Positions 24,978 through 32,023 of a stretch of 64,000 nucleotides of DNA are shown here, one piece after another. The DNA comes from UBA9732 sp963599445. Its GTDB lineage: Bacteria; Spirochaetota; Spirochaetia; Sphaerochaetales; Sphaerochaetaceae. The notes below the pieces were generated by a model. The model saw only the letters and a program-made list of their open reading frames with translations. It ran no database searches and was not told the origin of the DNA. A program made the position numbers and the translations under genes. The DNA lies in the NCBI GenBank assembly GCA_963599445.1, contig CAVBWZ010000002.1, forward strand, positions 62,001 through 126,000, in the 5' to 3' direction. Each line of letters opens with the position of its first letter. Position 1 is the first letter of the stretch.

Positions 24978-26321
24978 ATGGGAGTTTTCAAAGCCTATGA
25001 CATCCGAGGTGTGTACAACCAGGATTTCAACAAAGAGACAGCATACAAGATTGGATATTTCCTTCCAAAGCTTCTCCCCTGCAAATTCGTCGTGGTAGGT
25101 AGGGACATACGTCTCACAAGCGACGAGATATTCGAGAACCTCTGCAACGGAATCAACGATGCAGGCATCGACGTATGGAACGTTGGCCTTGCCACGACAC
25201 CAATGGTCTACTTCTCAACGGTATACCTCAAGGCCGATGCCTCTGTGCAGATCACCGCAAGCCACAACCCAAAGCAGTACAACGGAATGAAGATCTCAAG
25301 GGCCATGGCAATCCCAGTAGGCGGAGACTCCGGTCTCAAGGAACTTGAGAGGATGGTCAACGAGGAAAAGGTCGAGCCCGTGTGCCCATGCCACAGAGGC
25401 CGCATAATCGAGAAGGACGTCCACGAAGCATACCTCAACTACCTCAAGGGCTTCTTGCCAGACCTCTCCAACCTGAACCTCTCCGTTGACTGTTCAAACG
25501 GCATGAGCAGCCTCTTCGTACATGACATCTTTGGCGACCACGCCCACTATATCAACGACACTCTTGACGGCACGTTCCCAGGCCACGAACCAAACCCACT
25601 TGAGGTCGAGAACTGCAAGCAGATAATCGAAGCGGTCAAGGCCAACAAGTCCGATTGTGGTGTCATCTACGACGGCGATGCAGACCGTGTCATGTTCATA
25701 GACGAAAGAGGCCGTTTCATCCAGCCTGACTACGTCACAGGCATCATTGGGGCCTATTACCTTGCAAAGGAGAAGGGATCGGTCCTTGTTGACATAAGGA
25801 CATCCCGCTCAACCACCGAGTATCTTCTCAAGAAAGGTGCTACGGAAGTCATAACATGGAAGGTGGGCCACGCCTTTGCAAAGATGAAGCTCAGAGAGAA
25901 GCACTGCATCTTTGGCGGTGAACTTGCAGGCCACTACTATTTCAGAGACTTCAACAACTGCGACAGCGGAATCCTTGCCTCTCTGCTTGTCCTTCAGACG
26001 GTTGCAGCCTTGAAGAAGGAAGGAAAGACACTTGGACAGCTTATAGACGAAATCGTCGTCTATGCCAACAGCGGCGAACGCAATTTCAAGCTTGAGGACA
26101 AGGATGGCGCAATGAACGCCCTCTACGAGAAGTTCACAAAGCTCAACCCAACCAAGGTCCTGGACTTCGATGGTTACAGGATAGAATTCCCAACCTGGTG
26201 GTTCAACGTGAGAAAGTCCAACACAGAGCCTTACCTCCGCGTCGTTGCAGAGGCAAAGACCCAGCAGGAGCTTGACGAGCACTTCAAGGAGATTGAGGAC
26301 ATCATCCATCAGTTCCACTGA
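24978..26321 (+). CDS. Phosphomannomutase/phosphoglucomutase
   Basis: Alpha-D-phosphohexomutase that interconverts hexose 6- and 1-phosphates through a phosphoserine. All four family motifs are present: ITASHNP near residue 92 with the phosphoserine, YDGDADRVMF for Mg binding near residue 235, FGGELAGHYYF for sugar specificity near residue 315, and RKSNTEPYLR for phosphate binding near residue 415. The 447 residues and GGELAGHYYF resemble PMM/PGM enzymes with dual specificity. It could feed glucose-1-phosphate to GlgC or mannose-1-phosphate to surface glycans. Confidence 0.9.
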   Translation: MGVFKAYDIRGVYNQDFNKETAYKIGYFLPKLLPCKFVVVGRDIRLTSDEIFENLCNGINDAGIDVWNVGLATTPMVYFSTVYLKADASVQITASHNPKQYNGMKISRAMAIPVGGDSGLKELERMVNEEKVEPVCPCHRGRIIEKDVHEAYLNYLKGFLPDLSNLNLSVDCSNGMSSLFVHDIFGDHAHYINDTLDGTFPGHEPNPLEVENCKQIIEAVKANKSDCGVIYDGDADRVMFIDERGRFIQPDYVTGIIGAYYLAKEKGSVLVDIRTSRSTTEYLLKKGATEVITWKVGHAFAKMKLREKHCIFGGELAGHYYFRDFNNCDSGILASLLVLQTVAALKKEGKTLGQLIDEIVVYANSGERNFKLEDKDGAMNALYEKFTKLNPTKVLDFDGYRIEFPTWWFNVRKSNTEPYLRVVAEAKTQQELDEHFKEIEDIIHQFH

Positions 26322-26358
26322 CCAACCTTTTACTTGACAAACCTTTTTGACACACTTG

Positions 26359-26390
26359 CCGTCACTTCCTTTGGTCGTGACGGTTTTTTT
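26359..26390 (+). terminator. Terminator behind the phosphohexomutase gene
   Basis: CCGTCAC and GTGACGG pair around an 11-base loop and are followed by seven T. Confidence 0.9.
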
Positions 26391-26430
26391 CACCTTTTTC
26401 GTCCTTTTTGACGCACCGATGAAAACCATA

Positions 26431-26459
26431 TTGACTAAAATGAGCCAATGGAGTACTCT
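26431..26459 (+). promoter_or_regulatory. Promoter of tRNA-Asn
   Basis: TTGACT and TACTCT are 17 bases apart, 20 bases before the tRNA 5-prime end. Confidence 0.5.
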
Positions 26460-26479
26460 CTCATTGTTCTAAAGGACAT

Positions 26480-26552
<73 letters not shown>

Positions 26553-26555
26553 CTA

Positions 26556-26587
26556 AAAGACCTACAAGTATTTGTAGGTCTTTTTTT
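26556..26587 (+). terminator. Terminator behind tRNA-Asn
   Basis: AAAGACCTACAA and TTTGTAGGTCTTT form a long stem with a short loop followed by further T. Confidence 0.9.
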
Positions 26588-26651
26588 GACCAAAAAATAG
26601 CAACAACGCGTTGCTTGCCAACCATTCGTCAACTGTTATAATTCTCATCAG

Positions 26652-26819
26652 AGAGGAACTTTCAAAACTATGCTTTATGTGGATTGGACATGGATTGCCG
26701 AGATGGAAGTCGACTGAAACAACTGAAATAATACTTTGTGTATTATGAAGTTGCTGAAGACGGGTTCCAACCGCGCAGGGCATGGCCAGGACGCATGAAG
26801 GAGTTTTGAAAGTTCCTCT
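26652..26819. mobile_element. MITE-like element with 18-bp perfect terminal inverted repeats
   Basis: AGAGGAACTTTCAAAACT at 26652-26669 is repeated exactly as its reverse complement at 26802-26819, enclosing 132 bases without an ORF of note. A near copy of one end (GGAGGAACTTTCAAAACT) lies at 61447-61464. No clear target duplication can be assigned. The right end lies directly before the ribosome-binding site of the next gene. Confidence 0.55.
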
Positions 26820-26831
26820 GGAGGTAATGAA

Positions 26832-27278
26832 ATGGAAACAAAGGATATACTGTTTGAACTTAGAACGAAGAAAGGACTGACGCAGGAGGAACTGGCGCAG
26901 GAAGTCTATGTGACACGTCAGGCCGTATCACGTTGGGAGAATGGAGAGACAACGCCAAACATCGAAGCCCTAAAGCAATTGTCTCGATTCTTCGATGTTT
27001 CGATAAACACCCTTCTGGGTTCCAAACAACGACTTGTCTGCCAATGTTGTGGAATGCCCCTTGACGATTCAACGATAAGCAAAGACCCAAATGGAGATTT
27101 CAATGAAGACTATTGCAAATGGTGCTACAAGGACGGAGAATTCACATATAGCAGCAAGGAGCAGCTAATAGACTATTGCGTAGAGCATATGGCCTCTGAG
27201 AACTGGCCTGCGGAACAAGTCAGAGCACATATGGAAGCTGTAGTACCAAACCTTAGACATTGGAAGGACAAGGCCTAA
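26832..27278 (+). CDS. XRE-family regulator with C-terminal zinc-ribbon domain
   Basis: A 148-residue cytoplasmic protein. Residues 5-60 form a Cro/C1-type helix-turn-helix with LTQEELAQEVYVTRQAVSRW as recognition part; CQCCG at about residue 70 and CKWC about 25 residues later form a zinc-ribbon pair, followed by a helical segment. This architecture is frequent in Firmicutes and may have been acquired. GGAGG with 7-base spacing starts it just outside the MITE-like repeat, so the insertion may affect its expression. The target is unknown, possibly itself. Confidence 0.85.
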   Translation: METKDILFELRTKKGLTQEELAQEVYVTRQAVSRWENGETTPNIEALKQLSRFFDVSINTLLGSKQRLVCQCCGMPLDDSTISKDPNGDFNEDYCKWCYKDGEFTYSSKEQLIDYCVEHMASENWPAEQVRAHMEAVVPNLRHWKDKA

Positions 27279-27319
27279 CACTATTCCAAGCCCAAGAGTT
27301 ACAGGCCATTGCAAAGTCG

Positions 27320-27341
27320 AAAGACCAGCAATGGTCTTTTT
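27320..27341 (+). terminator. Terminator behind the XRE/zinc-ribbon gene
   Basis: AAAGACCA and TGGTCTTT pair around GCAA and run into T residues. Confidence 0.8.
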
Positions 27342-27371
27342 TGAATGCTCTTATGTAGCAAACACCAGAAA

Positions 27372-27430
27372 TTCAACAGTCTTCAACGGCCCAAAGGGCC
27401 CAGTAAGCCCCAACGGCCCAATAAGCCCAA
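27372..27430. repeat. 9-bp periodic array, tail-bearing family, copy 2 (reverse strand)
   Basis: On the reverse strand five 9-bp units of the form TTGGGCnnT end in TGAAGACTGTTGAA, the same design as at 2622-2695 and 31648-31697. It lies between two terminators of convergent genes. Confidence 0.6.
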
Positions 27431-27439
27431 ATTCCAGAC

Positions 27440-27473
27440 AAAAAAAGGCCACCTGCAACCGCAAGTGGCCTGT
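27440..27473 (-). terminator. Terminator of the large envelope lipoprotein gene
   Basis: On the reverse strand AGGCCACTTGC and GCAGGTGGCCT pair around GGTT, followed by seven T. Confidence 0.9.
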
Positions 27474-27494
27474 AATCAGCTTTCGCTGGATCTA

Positions 27495-29168
27495 TCAGTT
27501 CTTTTTCTTCTTGAGAACTACAACAACAGCTGCTGCAGCGACAAGGACAAGAACAATTATCAGGACAATGAGACCTGCATTGGACTTCTTGGCTGGAGCT
27601 GGCTCTGCAGCTGGTGTAGCTGCTGGCTGAGAAGCTGGAGCCGTTGTCTTTGTCTCCTCCTGTTTTGGAGCCTCTGGCTGCTTTGCAGGTTCCTCGGTCT
27701 TAGCTGGCTGCTCTTCCACAACTGGAGCTTCTTCCTTGACTTCCTCGACAGGAGCTGGCTCTTCTACGACTGGAGTCTCTTCGACTGCTGGAGCTTCTGC
27801 TACGACTGCAACCTCTTCGACCTCAGCTGGCTCTGCTGCTTCGACAGGAGCCTGAGCGAACAAGGACTGAACATAACCTGGGAGCTGAGCCTCTACGAGG
27901 TCTGCTGCATAATTGAAATCAGCCTCTGTGAGATCATATGCAAGAGTGAGGATAGCGAATCCATCACCATCGTAGATATCAAGAGTCGAACCCTGGAGGT
28001 ACTGTCCGTATGCGGCATATACTGCCTCTGCTGCAGCTCTGACCTCTGCGGTAGTAACGAAATCAGGATACTCGATTCCAACTTTGTTGCCTGCTGCAAT
28101 GATTGAAGCCTTGTAGCCATAGAGCTCGATGTCTCTTGTATAGAATGCCGGCTCAACGACTTCCTCTGCCACAACCTCTTCCTCGATAGGAGCTGCCTCG
28201 ATTTCGAGGGATGCTACCACAGAAGCGACGTAAGCAGGAACAGCATCCTTGAGAAGGCTTGCTGCATATGCAAGGTCTGCGTCACTGTAGACTGATGGGT
28301 ATGTAAGGACTGCCTTGCCAGGAGCAACGATCTCAAGGCTTGTACCCTGAAGATATGCACCATATGCATTGTAGGCGAGCTTTGCAGCTGTCCAAATCTC
28401 TTCGTCTGTAATGAATGAAGGATATGTGAAAGTTGCCTTTCCTTCCTCGATCACGATTGAAGCTTCGTAGCCGAAGACCGAGAAGTTGAGGACGATGGAC
28501 TTGTCCTCTTCTGCAGCAGGAGCCTCTTCCTTAGCTACCTCTTCCTTTGCTGGCTGGAGAGCTGCATATGCGGCTGCTGCGTATCCAGGAAGATCCTTCA
28601 TGACGATCTGCTCTGCAAGAGCGAGCTCTTCCATTCCCCAAGACTCTGGGTAGTAGACTGTAAGAACATGATCCATCTCATTGACATCGTAGTATACGCC
28701 GGAAAGATCATATGCCTTGCCGTATGCTGCAACGGCAGCCTGAGCAGCGGCATCGATATCAGCCTTTGCTATGATTGAAGGATAGGAGATGACTGCACGG
28801 CCCTTGTCTGCAATGACCGTAAGCTCATAGCCTGCAAAAGTGTATTTCTTTGCGACTGGCTTGTAGACGACTGCGACTTCTGTCTTTGGCTCTTCGACAA
28901 CTGGAGCCTCTTCCTTCACTTCTTCGACAGGAGCTGGCTCTTCGACAACTGGAGCCGGTTCTTCGACTACAGGAACCTCTTCCTTGACTTCCTCGACAGG
29001 AGCTGGCTCTTCTACGACAGCCGGAGTCTCTGTTTCTGGAGCTGTTATGACAATATCTCCAACATCCTGCTTGGGAGACTTACAACCAGCAAGAGTGAAG
29101 GCCATGGCGACAACCAAGAGTGCCAAACAAATAGCTTTTGAAAAACGTTTCACGTATTTCCTCCTCAT
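27495..29168 (-). CDS. Envelope lipoprotein with three repeated domains, Pro/Glu/Val linkers and C-terminal membrane helix
   Basis: A 557-residue protein not recognised as a known family. The signal peptide ends in LAGC (lipidated Cys29). A spacer rich in VEEPAPVEEV repeats follows, then three homologous domains of about 95 residues (near 108-205, 228-325, 348-440), each starting with a GYE/GYK strand and a YPS/YPD motif and ending in a helix with LPGY or VPAY. A second P/E/V linker leads to a hydrophobic helix and KKKKN. A lipid anchor at one end and a membrane helix at the other could tie two membranes or make a loop. AAAGGA precedes the ATG. Confidence 0.75.
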   Translation of the reverse strand: MRRKYVKRFSKAICLALLVVAMAFTLAGCKSPKQDVGDIVITAPETETPAVVEEPAPVEEVKEEVPVVEEPAPVVEEPAPVEEVKEEAPVVEEPKTEVAVVYKPVAKKYTFAGYELTVIADKGRAVISYPSIIAKADIDAAAQAAVAAYGKAYDLSGVYYDVNEMDHVLTVYYPESWGMEELALAEQIVMKDLPGYAAAAYAALQPAKEEVAKEEAPAAEEDKSIVLNFSVFGYEASIVIEEGKATFTYPSFITDEEIWTAAKLAYNAYGAYLQGTSLEIVAPGKAVLTYPSVYSDADLAYAASLLKDAVPAYVASVVASLEIEAAPIEEEVVAEEVVEPAFYTRDIELYGYKASIIAAGNKVGIEYPDFVTTAEVRAAAEAVYAAYGQYLQGSTLDIYDGDGFAILTLAYDLTEADFNYAADLVEAQLPGYVQSLFAQAPVEAAEPAEVEEVAVVAEAPAVEETPVVEEPAPVEEVKEEAPVVEEQPAKTEEPAKQPEAPKQEETKTTAPASQPAATPAAEPAPAKKSNAGLIVLIIVLVLVAAAAVVVVLKKKKN

Positions 29169-29314
29169 GACATCCTTTTTCTATTGTTTAGGAACTTACT
29201 GGAATGATAACACACCAAACTGCAACTTGATACAGGAAAAATCGCTTTTTTTCGAATTTAATCCAAATATCATCACTTCCGGCGCCTATTCCAGCCTCCC
29301 AAAAAGCGAAAATT

Positions 29315-29342
29315 CAAAAAAGCCCGCCGTAGAAAGCGGGCC
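29315..29342 (-). terminator. Terminator of the 56-aa protein gene
   Basis: On the reverse strand GCCCGC and GCGGGC pair around TTTCTACG, followed by six T. Confidence 0.9.
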
Positions 29343-29355
29343 ATTGCGACATGGA

Positions 29356-29526
29356 TTACATCAAATCCTTTGGCTTGCGAGCCGTGTTACCGGTCTTAAC
29401 GCAATAGGCGATGTGGTGAAGCTTGCCGTTTTCGAACACAGACTTTGTCTTGATCTGTCCGCCCCAGCGGCTTGTAAGAATCTTCTCACCTTCACGACGA
29501 GCGTTTTTGGAAATAGCACCTGCCAT
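29356..29526 (-). CDS. Small basic protein of 56 residues, unknown function
   Basis: A short soluble protein (MAGAISKNARREGEKILTSR and onwards) rich in Lys and Arg, with WGG and a single Cys. GGAGG lies six bases before the ATG at 29526 and a strong terminator follows the stop, so it is a real, single-gene transcript. Charge and size would fit a nucleic-acid- or ribosome-associated protein, but no family is recognised. Confidence 0.7.
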   Translation of the reverse strand: MAGAISKNARREGEKILTSRWGGQIKTKSVFENGKLHHIAYCVKTGNTARKPKDLM

Positions 29527-29621
29527 ATTTATCCTCCATACCAATATAGATATTATTACTCACAATAACAGACCAACTATAGACCAAACCTCCCCATTAA
29601 GTCAAACCCCAAACTACACGA

Positions 29622-29664
29622 AAACAAAACAAAGCCCTCCCAAAGCCACTGACCTTGGAAGGGC
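29622..29664 (-). terminator. Terminator of the 30-codon transcription unit
   Basis: On the reverse strand GCCCTTCCAAGG and CTTTGGGAGGGC form a 12-bp stem with two G-T pairs, followed by TTTGTTTTGTTTT. Confidence 0.85.
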
Positions 29665-29691
29665 AACCATCAATTCAGCCCGATATCCTTG

Positions 29692-29784
29692 TCACTGGAG
29701 CTTGGTTTCAACATCCATTTCCTTATATACAACGTCTTCTCCATCCTTGATTCTTGCAAAGCATTTGTCAACGTTCGTTCTCAT
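29692..29784 (-). CDS. Possible 30-residue small protein behind the copy-B promoter
   Basis: ATG at 29784 opens 30 codons (MRTNVDKCFARIKDGEDVVY and ten more), followed by TGA and a strong terminator. AAAGGGGTGG lies six bases upstream, in the conserved leader hairpin. The unit is thus complete: promoter, structured leader, ORF, terminator. It may be a small protein, a remnant of a longer gene once driven by this promoter, or the mRNA part of a small regulatory RNA. Confidence 0.45.
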   Translation of the reverse strand: MRTNVDKCFARIKDGEDVVYKEMDVETKLQ

Positions 29785-29789
29785 TATCC

Positions 29790-29807
29790 ACCCCTTTGAC
29801 AGTGGGT
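29790..29807 (-). promoter_or_regulatory. Leader hairpin, copy B
   Basis: ACCC and GGGT enclose ACTGTCAAAG in the transcript; the loop CTGTCAAAG is identical to that before the surface lipoprotein and the downstream arm contains the GGGG ribosome-binding site. Confidence 0.45.
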
Positions 29808-29837
29808 CTTATAGAACCAACCTCAACTGGCTGCGTC

Positions 29838-29865
29838 AGCCTACCCCCTCCTAGCACATTGTCAA
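29838..29865 (-). promoter_or_regulatory. G-tract promoter, degenerate copy B
   Basis: Reverse strand: TTGACA, ATGTGCTA, then GGAGGGGG and TAGGCT, a 16-base spacer. The homopolymer is interrupted by an A, which should freeze its length. A dyad GGCTG/CAGCC follows directly after the -10 box, at the place of the larger dyad in copy C. Confidence 0.55.
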
Positions 29866-29878
29866 CTCCAACAAAAAA

Positions 29879-29925
29879 TTGACATAGAGTACTATAAACA
29901 ATACTATTAATCATACTAAAACAAT
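29879..29925 (+). promoter_or_regulatory. Promoter and probable operator of the toxin-antitoxin pair
   Basis: TTGACA at 29879-29884 and TACTAT at 29902-29907 are 17 bases apart. TACTAT or TACTAA occurs three times at 12-13-base intervals, in a stretch that could be the binding site for antitoxin autoregulation. The -35 box lies 13 bases from the -35 box of the divergent copy-B promoter. Confidence 0.6.
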
Positions 29926-29944
29926 TCAGGCAGGAGAATTTCGA

Positions 29945-30196
29945 ATGGCCATAACCGCAAACGAATTGAAGACAAGAGGCGTCTCCTCCCTTGAGGATAC
30001 CGTCAACTCAGACGGATGCGCAATCATAACAGTCCATGGAAAGGACAAGTATGCGGTCCTTAGAATAGAAGACTACAACAAGCTAAGGGAATTGGAGCTG
30101 GACCTCGCCATAAAGGAAAGCCTAGATGAAATCAATGAAGGCAGAGCCTATACCGATGGCATTGAAGAACACATGAAAAGGGTTCTGAATGGCTAA
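29945..30196 (+). CDS. Type II antitoxin, Phd/YefM-like
   Basis: An 83-residue protein whose N-terminus (MAITANELKTRGVSSLEDTV) and the YAVLRIEDYNKLRELE segment match Phd/YefM-type antitoxins: an N-terminal DNA-binding fold and a C-terminal acidic tail that wraps the toxin. It overlaps the toxin gene by eight bases, the usual arrangement. AGGAG with 8-base spacing supports the start. It should repress its own promoter, where repeated TACTAT words lie. Confidence 0.85.
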   Translation: MAITANELKTRGVSSLEDTVNSDGCAIITVHGKDKYAVLRIEDYNKLRELELDLAIKESLDEINEGRAYTDGIEEHMKRVLNG

Positions 30197-30452
30197 GCTA
30201 ATATTCACAGAATCCTATGAATCAAGAGCCAGAAGATTTCTGAAAAAGCATCCGGAAATCATCAACCAATACAAGAAAACCCTGACCCTCTTGGAACTGA
30301 ACCCCTATCATCCATCGCTTAGACTGCATAAATGCTCAAAGTTCTTCACTGTCTCAATCAATATGAGCTATAGGATTTCGTTGGACTTCATAATCCAGGA
30401 CGATACGATAATTCCAATAGATATTGGCGACCACAATCACATATACGATTGA
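30189..30452 (+). CDS. Type II toxin, RelE/ParE-superfamily
   Basis: An 87-residue basic protein with the RelE/ParE fold pattern: helix ARRFLKKHPEIINQYKKTL, then YHPSLRLHKCS and C-terminal strands ending in DIGDHNHIYD. Such YafQ/RelE-like toxins cut mRNA on the ribosome, and ParE relatives poison gyrase; the GDHNHIYD end resembles the mRNA-cleaving group. It is translationally coupled to the antitoxin. No reading-frame damage is seen. Confidence 0.85.
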   Translation: MAKLIFTESYESRARRFLKKHPEIINQYKKTLTLLELNPYHPSLRLHKCSKFFTVSINMSYRISLDFIIQDDTIIPIDIGDHNHIYD

Positions 30453-30517
30453 TTAAAAAGGACTGCAACAAAAGTCAAATCCACCGACAAAATGCTGCAG
30501 CCAGTTGAAAGACTCTA

Positions 30518-30632
30518 TCATTCAATTATTCCGTCTGTGCATACAATCTTGCAAGACCGACTAATTCCAATTTCCTTGCCAATTCTCAACCAATCCGCTT
30601 TTGTAGATTCATAGTTGATTTCTGACAGCCTA
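30518..30632 (-). pseudogene. Out-of-frame C-terminus of the BspA-like gene
   Basis: Behind the TAG of the BspA-like gene another frame stays open until TGA at 30520-30518. It reads LSEINYESTKADW and ends in CTDGIIE. The INYxxTKAxW and CTDG words are the usual end of BspA-type leucine-rich-repeat domains. Removing one T of the T9 tract joins both parts. Confidence 0.7.
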
Positions 30633-31322
30633 GTCCAAAAAAAAAGCGTTTTTTCCAATTTTCTTCACACTCTTGGGAATGCTTATTGATGTTAACCCAC
30701 TAAGCTGAAAAGCAAGCTGGCCTATCAATATTACACCATTCGGAATAATTATCTCTGTTAGATCGCTACAATTGAAGAAAGACGAGTCTCCAATTTTTTT
30801 TACACTATTAGGAATGTTTATTGATGTTAAACTGATACATCCATAGAAAGCCCAGTCTCCAATCTCAGTAATACCATCAGGAAGATGTACAGATGTTAAG
30901 TTGCAACACTCTTTAAAAGTCGAGGTGCCAATCACCGTCACCTCTTTTGGTATAATTATCGACATCAAAGCTCCACATCCTTCAAAAGCCCTTGATCCAA
31001 TAGTTTTAATACTACTAGGCAACGTTACCGATGTTAGACTGATACATTCACTGAATGCAGAACCGCCAATTTCCTTCACTCCTTCTGGTATGGTTACTGA
31101 TGTTAAACTATAACATTCTGAAAAAGCCCAGCTCCCAATAGCAACAACATCTATCCCGTTTACCTTTGATGGAATATCGGCAGTTTCAATCTCCTTGTTG
31201 GTACAGTAGACGACATACCCTCCCAATTTGTCATCGTATTTAAAGTCAAAATCACTTGGAGAACCAAAACAACACAAAGCAAAAACAAAACACAAGCTTA
31301 CAATGGATACAACTTTTTTCAT
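30630..31322 (-). CDS. BspA-like leucine-rich-repeat surface protein, C-terminally shortened by frame
   Basis: An exported protein of 230 residues in the present frame. A signal peptide (residues 1-20, with CC near the cleavage site) is followed by about seven LRR_5 repeats of 23 residues of the type IGxxAFxxCxxLTSVxIPxx. BspA relatives in spirochaetes and Bacteroidetes bind host proteins or other bacteria. It follows the 74-aa gene after three bases, with AAGGGGTG as ribosome-binding site, under the G8 promoter. The last codons lie in a T9 tract; with T8 the protein would gain about 38 residues and a typical BspA end. Both promoter and frame may therefore vary. Confidence 0.8.
   Translation of the reverse strand: MKKVVSIVSLCFVFALCCFGSPSDFDFKYDDKLGGYVVYCTNKEIETADIPSKVNGIDVVAIGSWAFSECYSLTSVTIPEGVKEIGGSAFSECISLTSVTLPSSIKTIGSRAFEGCGALMSIIIPKEVTVIGTSTFKECCNLTSVHLPDGITEIGDWAFYGCISLTSINIPNSVKKIGDSSFFNCSDLTEIIIPNGVILIGQLAFQLSGLTSISIPKSVKKIGKNAFFLD
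30637..30645 (-). repeat. T9 homopolymer in the coding strand of the BspA-like gene
   Basis: Nine A on the plus strand read as nine T in the gene. With nine T the frame hits TAG four codons later; with eight T it reads through to a family-typical C-terminus ending at 30518. An assembly error of one base would look the same. Confidence 0.75.
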
Positions 31323-31325
31323 CCT

Positions 31326-31550
31326 TCACCCCTTAATCAAGTCTTTTGCAGTCAGATAGCCATATTCCAATGCCATTCTGACCATCTGAGGCAGGGCCTC
31401 AACGGGGAACTCACCACCTCTAGTTGCTCTTTCATTTACATCAAACCAAGTGTATTTAATGGAATTAGAACACTCATCCCAAGACGAAACCCCAAGCCTT
31501 ATCTCACAGTCAGGGTTGTTTTTAGCAACTTCCTTTTTCGCATATTTCAT
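31326..31550 (-). CDS. Small protein of 74 residues, unknown function
   Basis: A soluble protein beginning MKYAKKEVAKNNPDCEIRLG with a Trp-rich middle (SSWDECSNSIKYTWFDVNE). TAGGAGAG six bases before the ATG supports it. It is the first gene behind the G8 promoter and is followed after three bases by the BspA-like gene, so both are co-expressed. No signal peptide, so it should act in the cytoplasm; no family recognised. Confidence 0.65.
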   Translation of the reverse strand: MKYAKKEVAKNNPDCEIRLGVSSWDECSNSIKYTWFDVNERATRGGEFPVEALPQMVRMALEYGYLTAKDLIKG

Positions 31551-31585
31551 ATTGTCTCTCCTAAATGATTTCCAAAGGTGGTTTC

Positions 31586-31612
31586 ATAGTACCCCCCCCA
31601 GCACATTGTCAA
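31586..31612 (-). promoter_or_regulatory. G-tract promoter (G8), copy D
   Basis: Reverse strand: TTGACA, ATGTGCT, eight G (31599-31592), then TACTATGAA. TACTAT would be 15 bases from the -35 box and TATGAA 18; one or two more G would bring TACTAT to 16 or 17. The upstream flank GTTCAC resembles the GCTCAC of copy C. The leader shares no hairpin with copies B and C. Confidence 0.65.
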
Positions 31613-31647
31613 GTGAACGGCACCCTTCATTTTCAGAATGGTCTCTT

Positions 31648-31697
31648 TGGGCGCTTGGGGCCTACGGGGCCGTTGGGGCTGTTGAAGACCGTTGAAA
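31648..31697. repeat. 9-bp periodic array, tail-bearing family, copy 3
   Basis: Four 9-bp units of the form tGGGCnnTT end in TTGAAGACCGTTGAA, as at 2622-2695. It lies about 35 bases upstream of promoter copy D. Confidence 0.6.
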
Positions 31698-32023
31698 CAA
31701 TCGAAGCATCTGCGGCCCTTGAGACGGTTGGACAGAAAGGGATTCCATATCCGAAAACTGCTTTTTCTCATTTTCGCTACAGCTTCTTTTATTCAAACTC
31801 CTAGAAAACGGAAATTTGGATACAGAACAATCACGCTTGATACCGATCATTTTGGGAATTGGTCGATTCTTGTAGGCAACTTTCAAGAAAAACGGCTTTT
31901 GGACGACGTCTCATAGTGAACACTTTCCACTGAAAACGGTTTTTCTGCTCAAAAAGTGGAACACTTTCCACTGAAACAAAGTTTTTTCCTTTTTCAGTGG
32001 AAATACACAAAGACCAAGGTTCT
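31698..32023. other. Gene-free stretch with repeated ACTTTCCACTGAAA
   Basis: No gene seen. ACACTTTCCACTGAAA occurs twice (about 31920 and 31961) and its reverse-complement core TTTTTCAGTGGAAA once (about 31990), so transcripts could fold. Similar GTGGAA/TTCCAC words follow the array copy at 2622. Confidence 0.45.
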
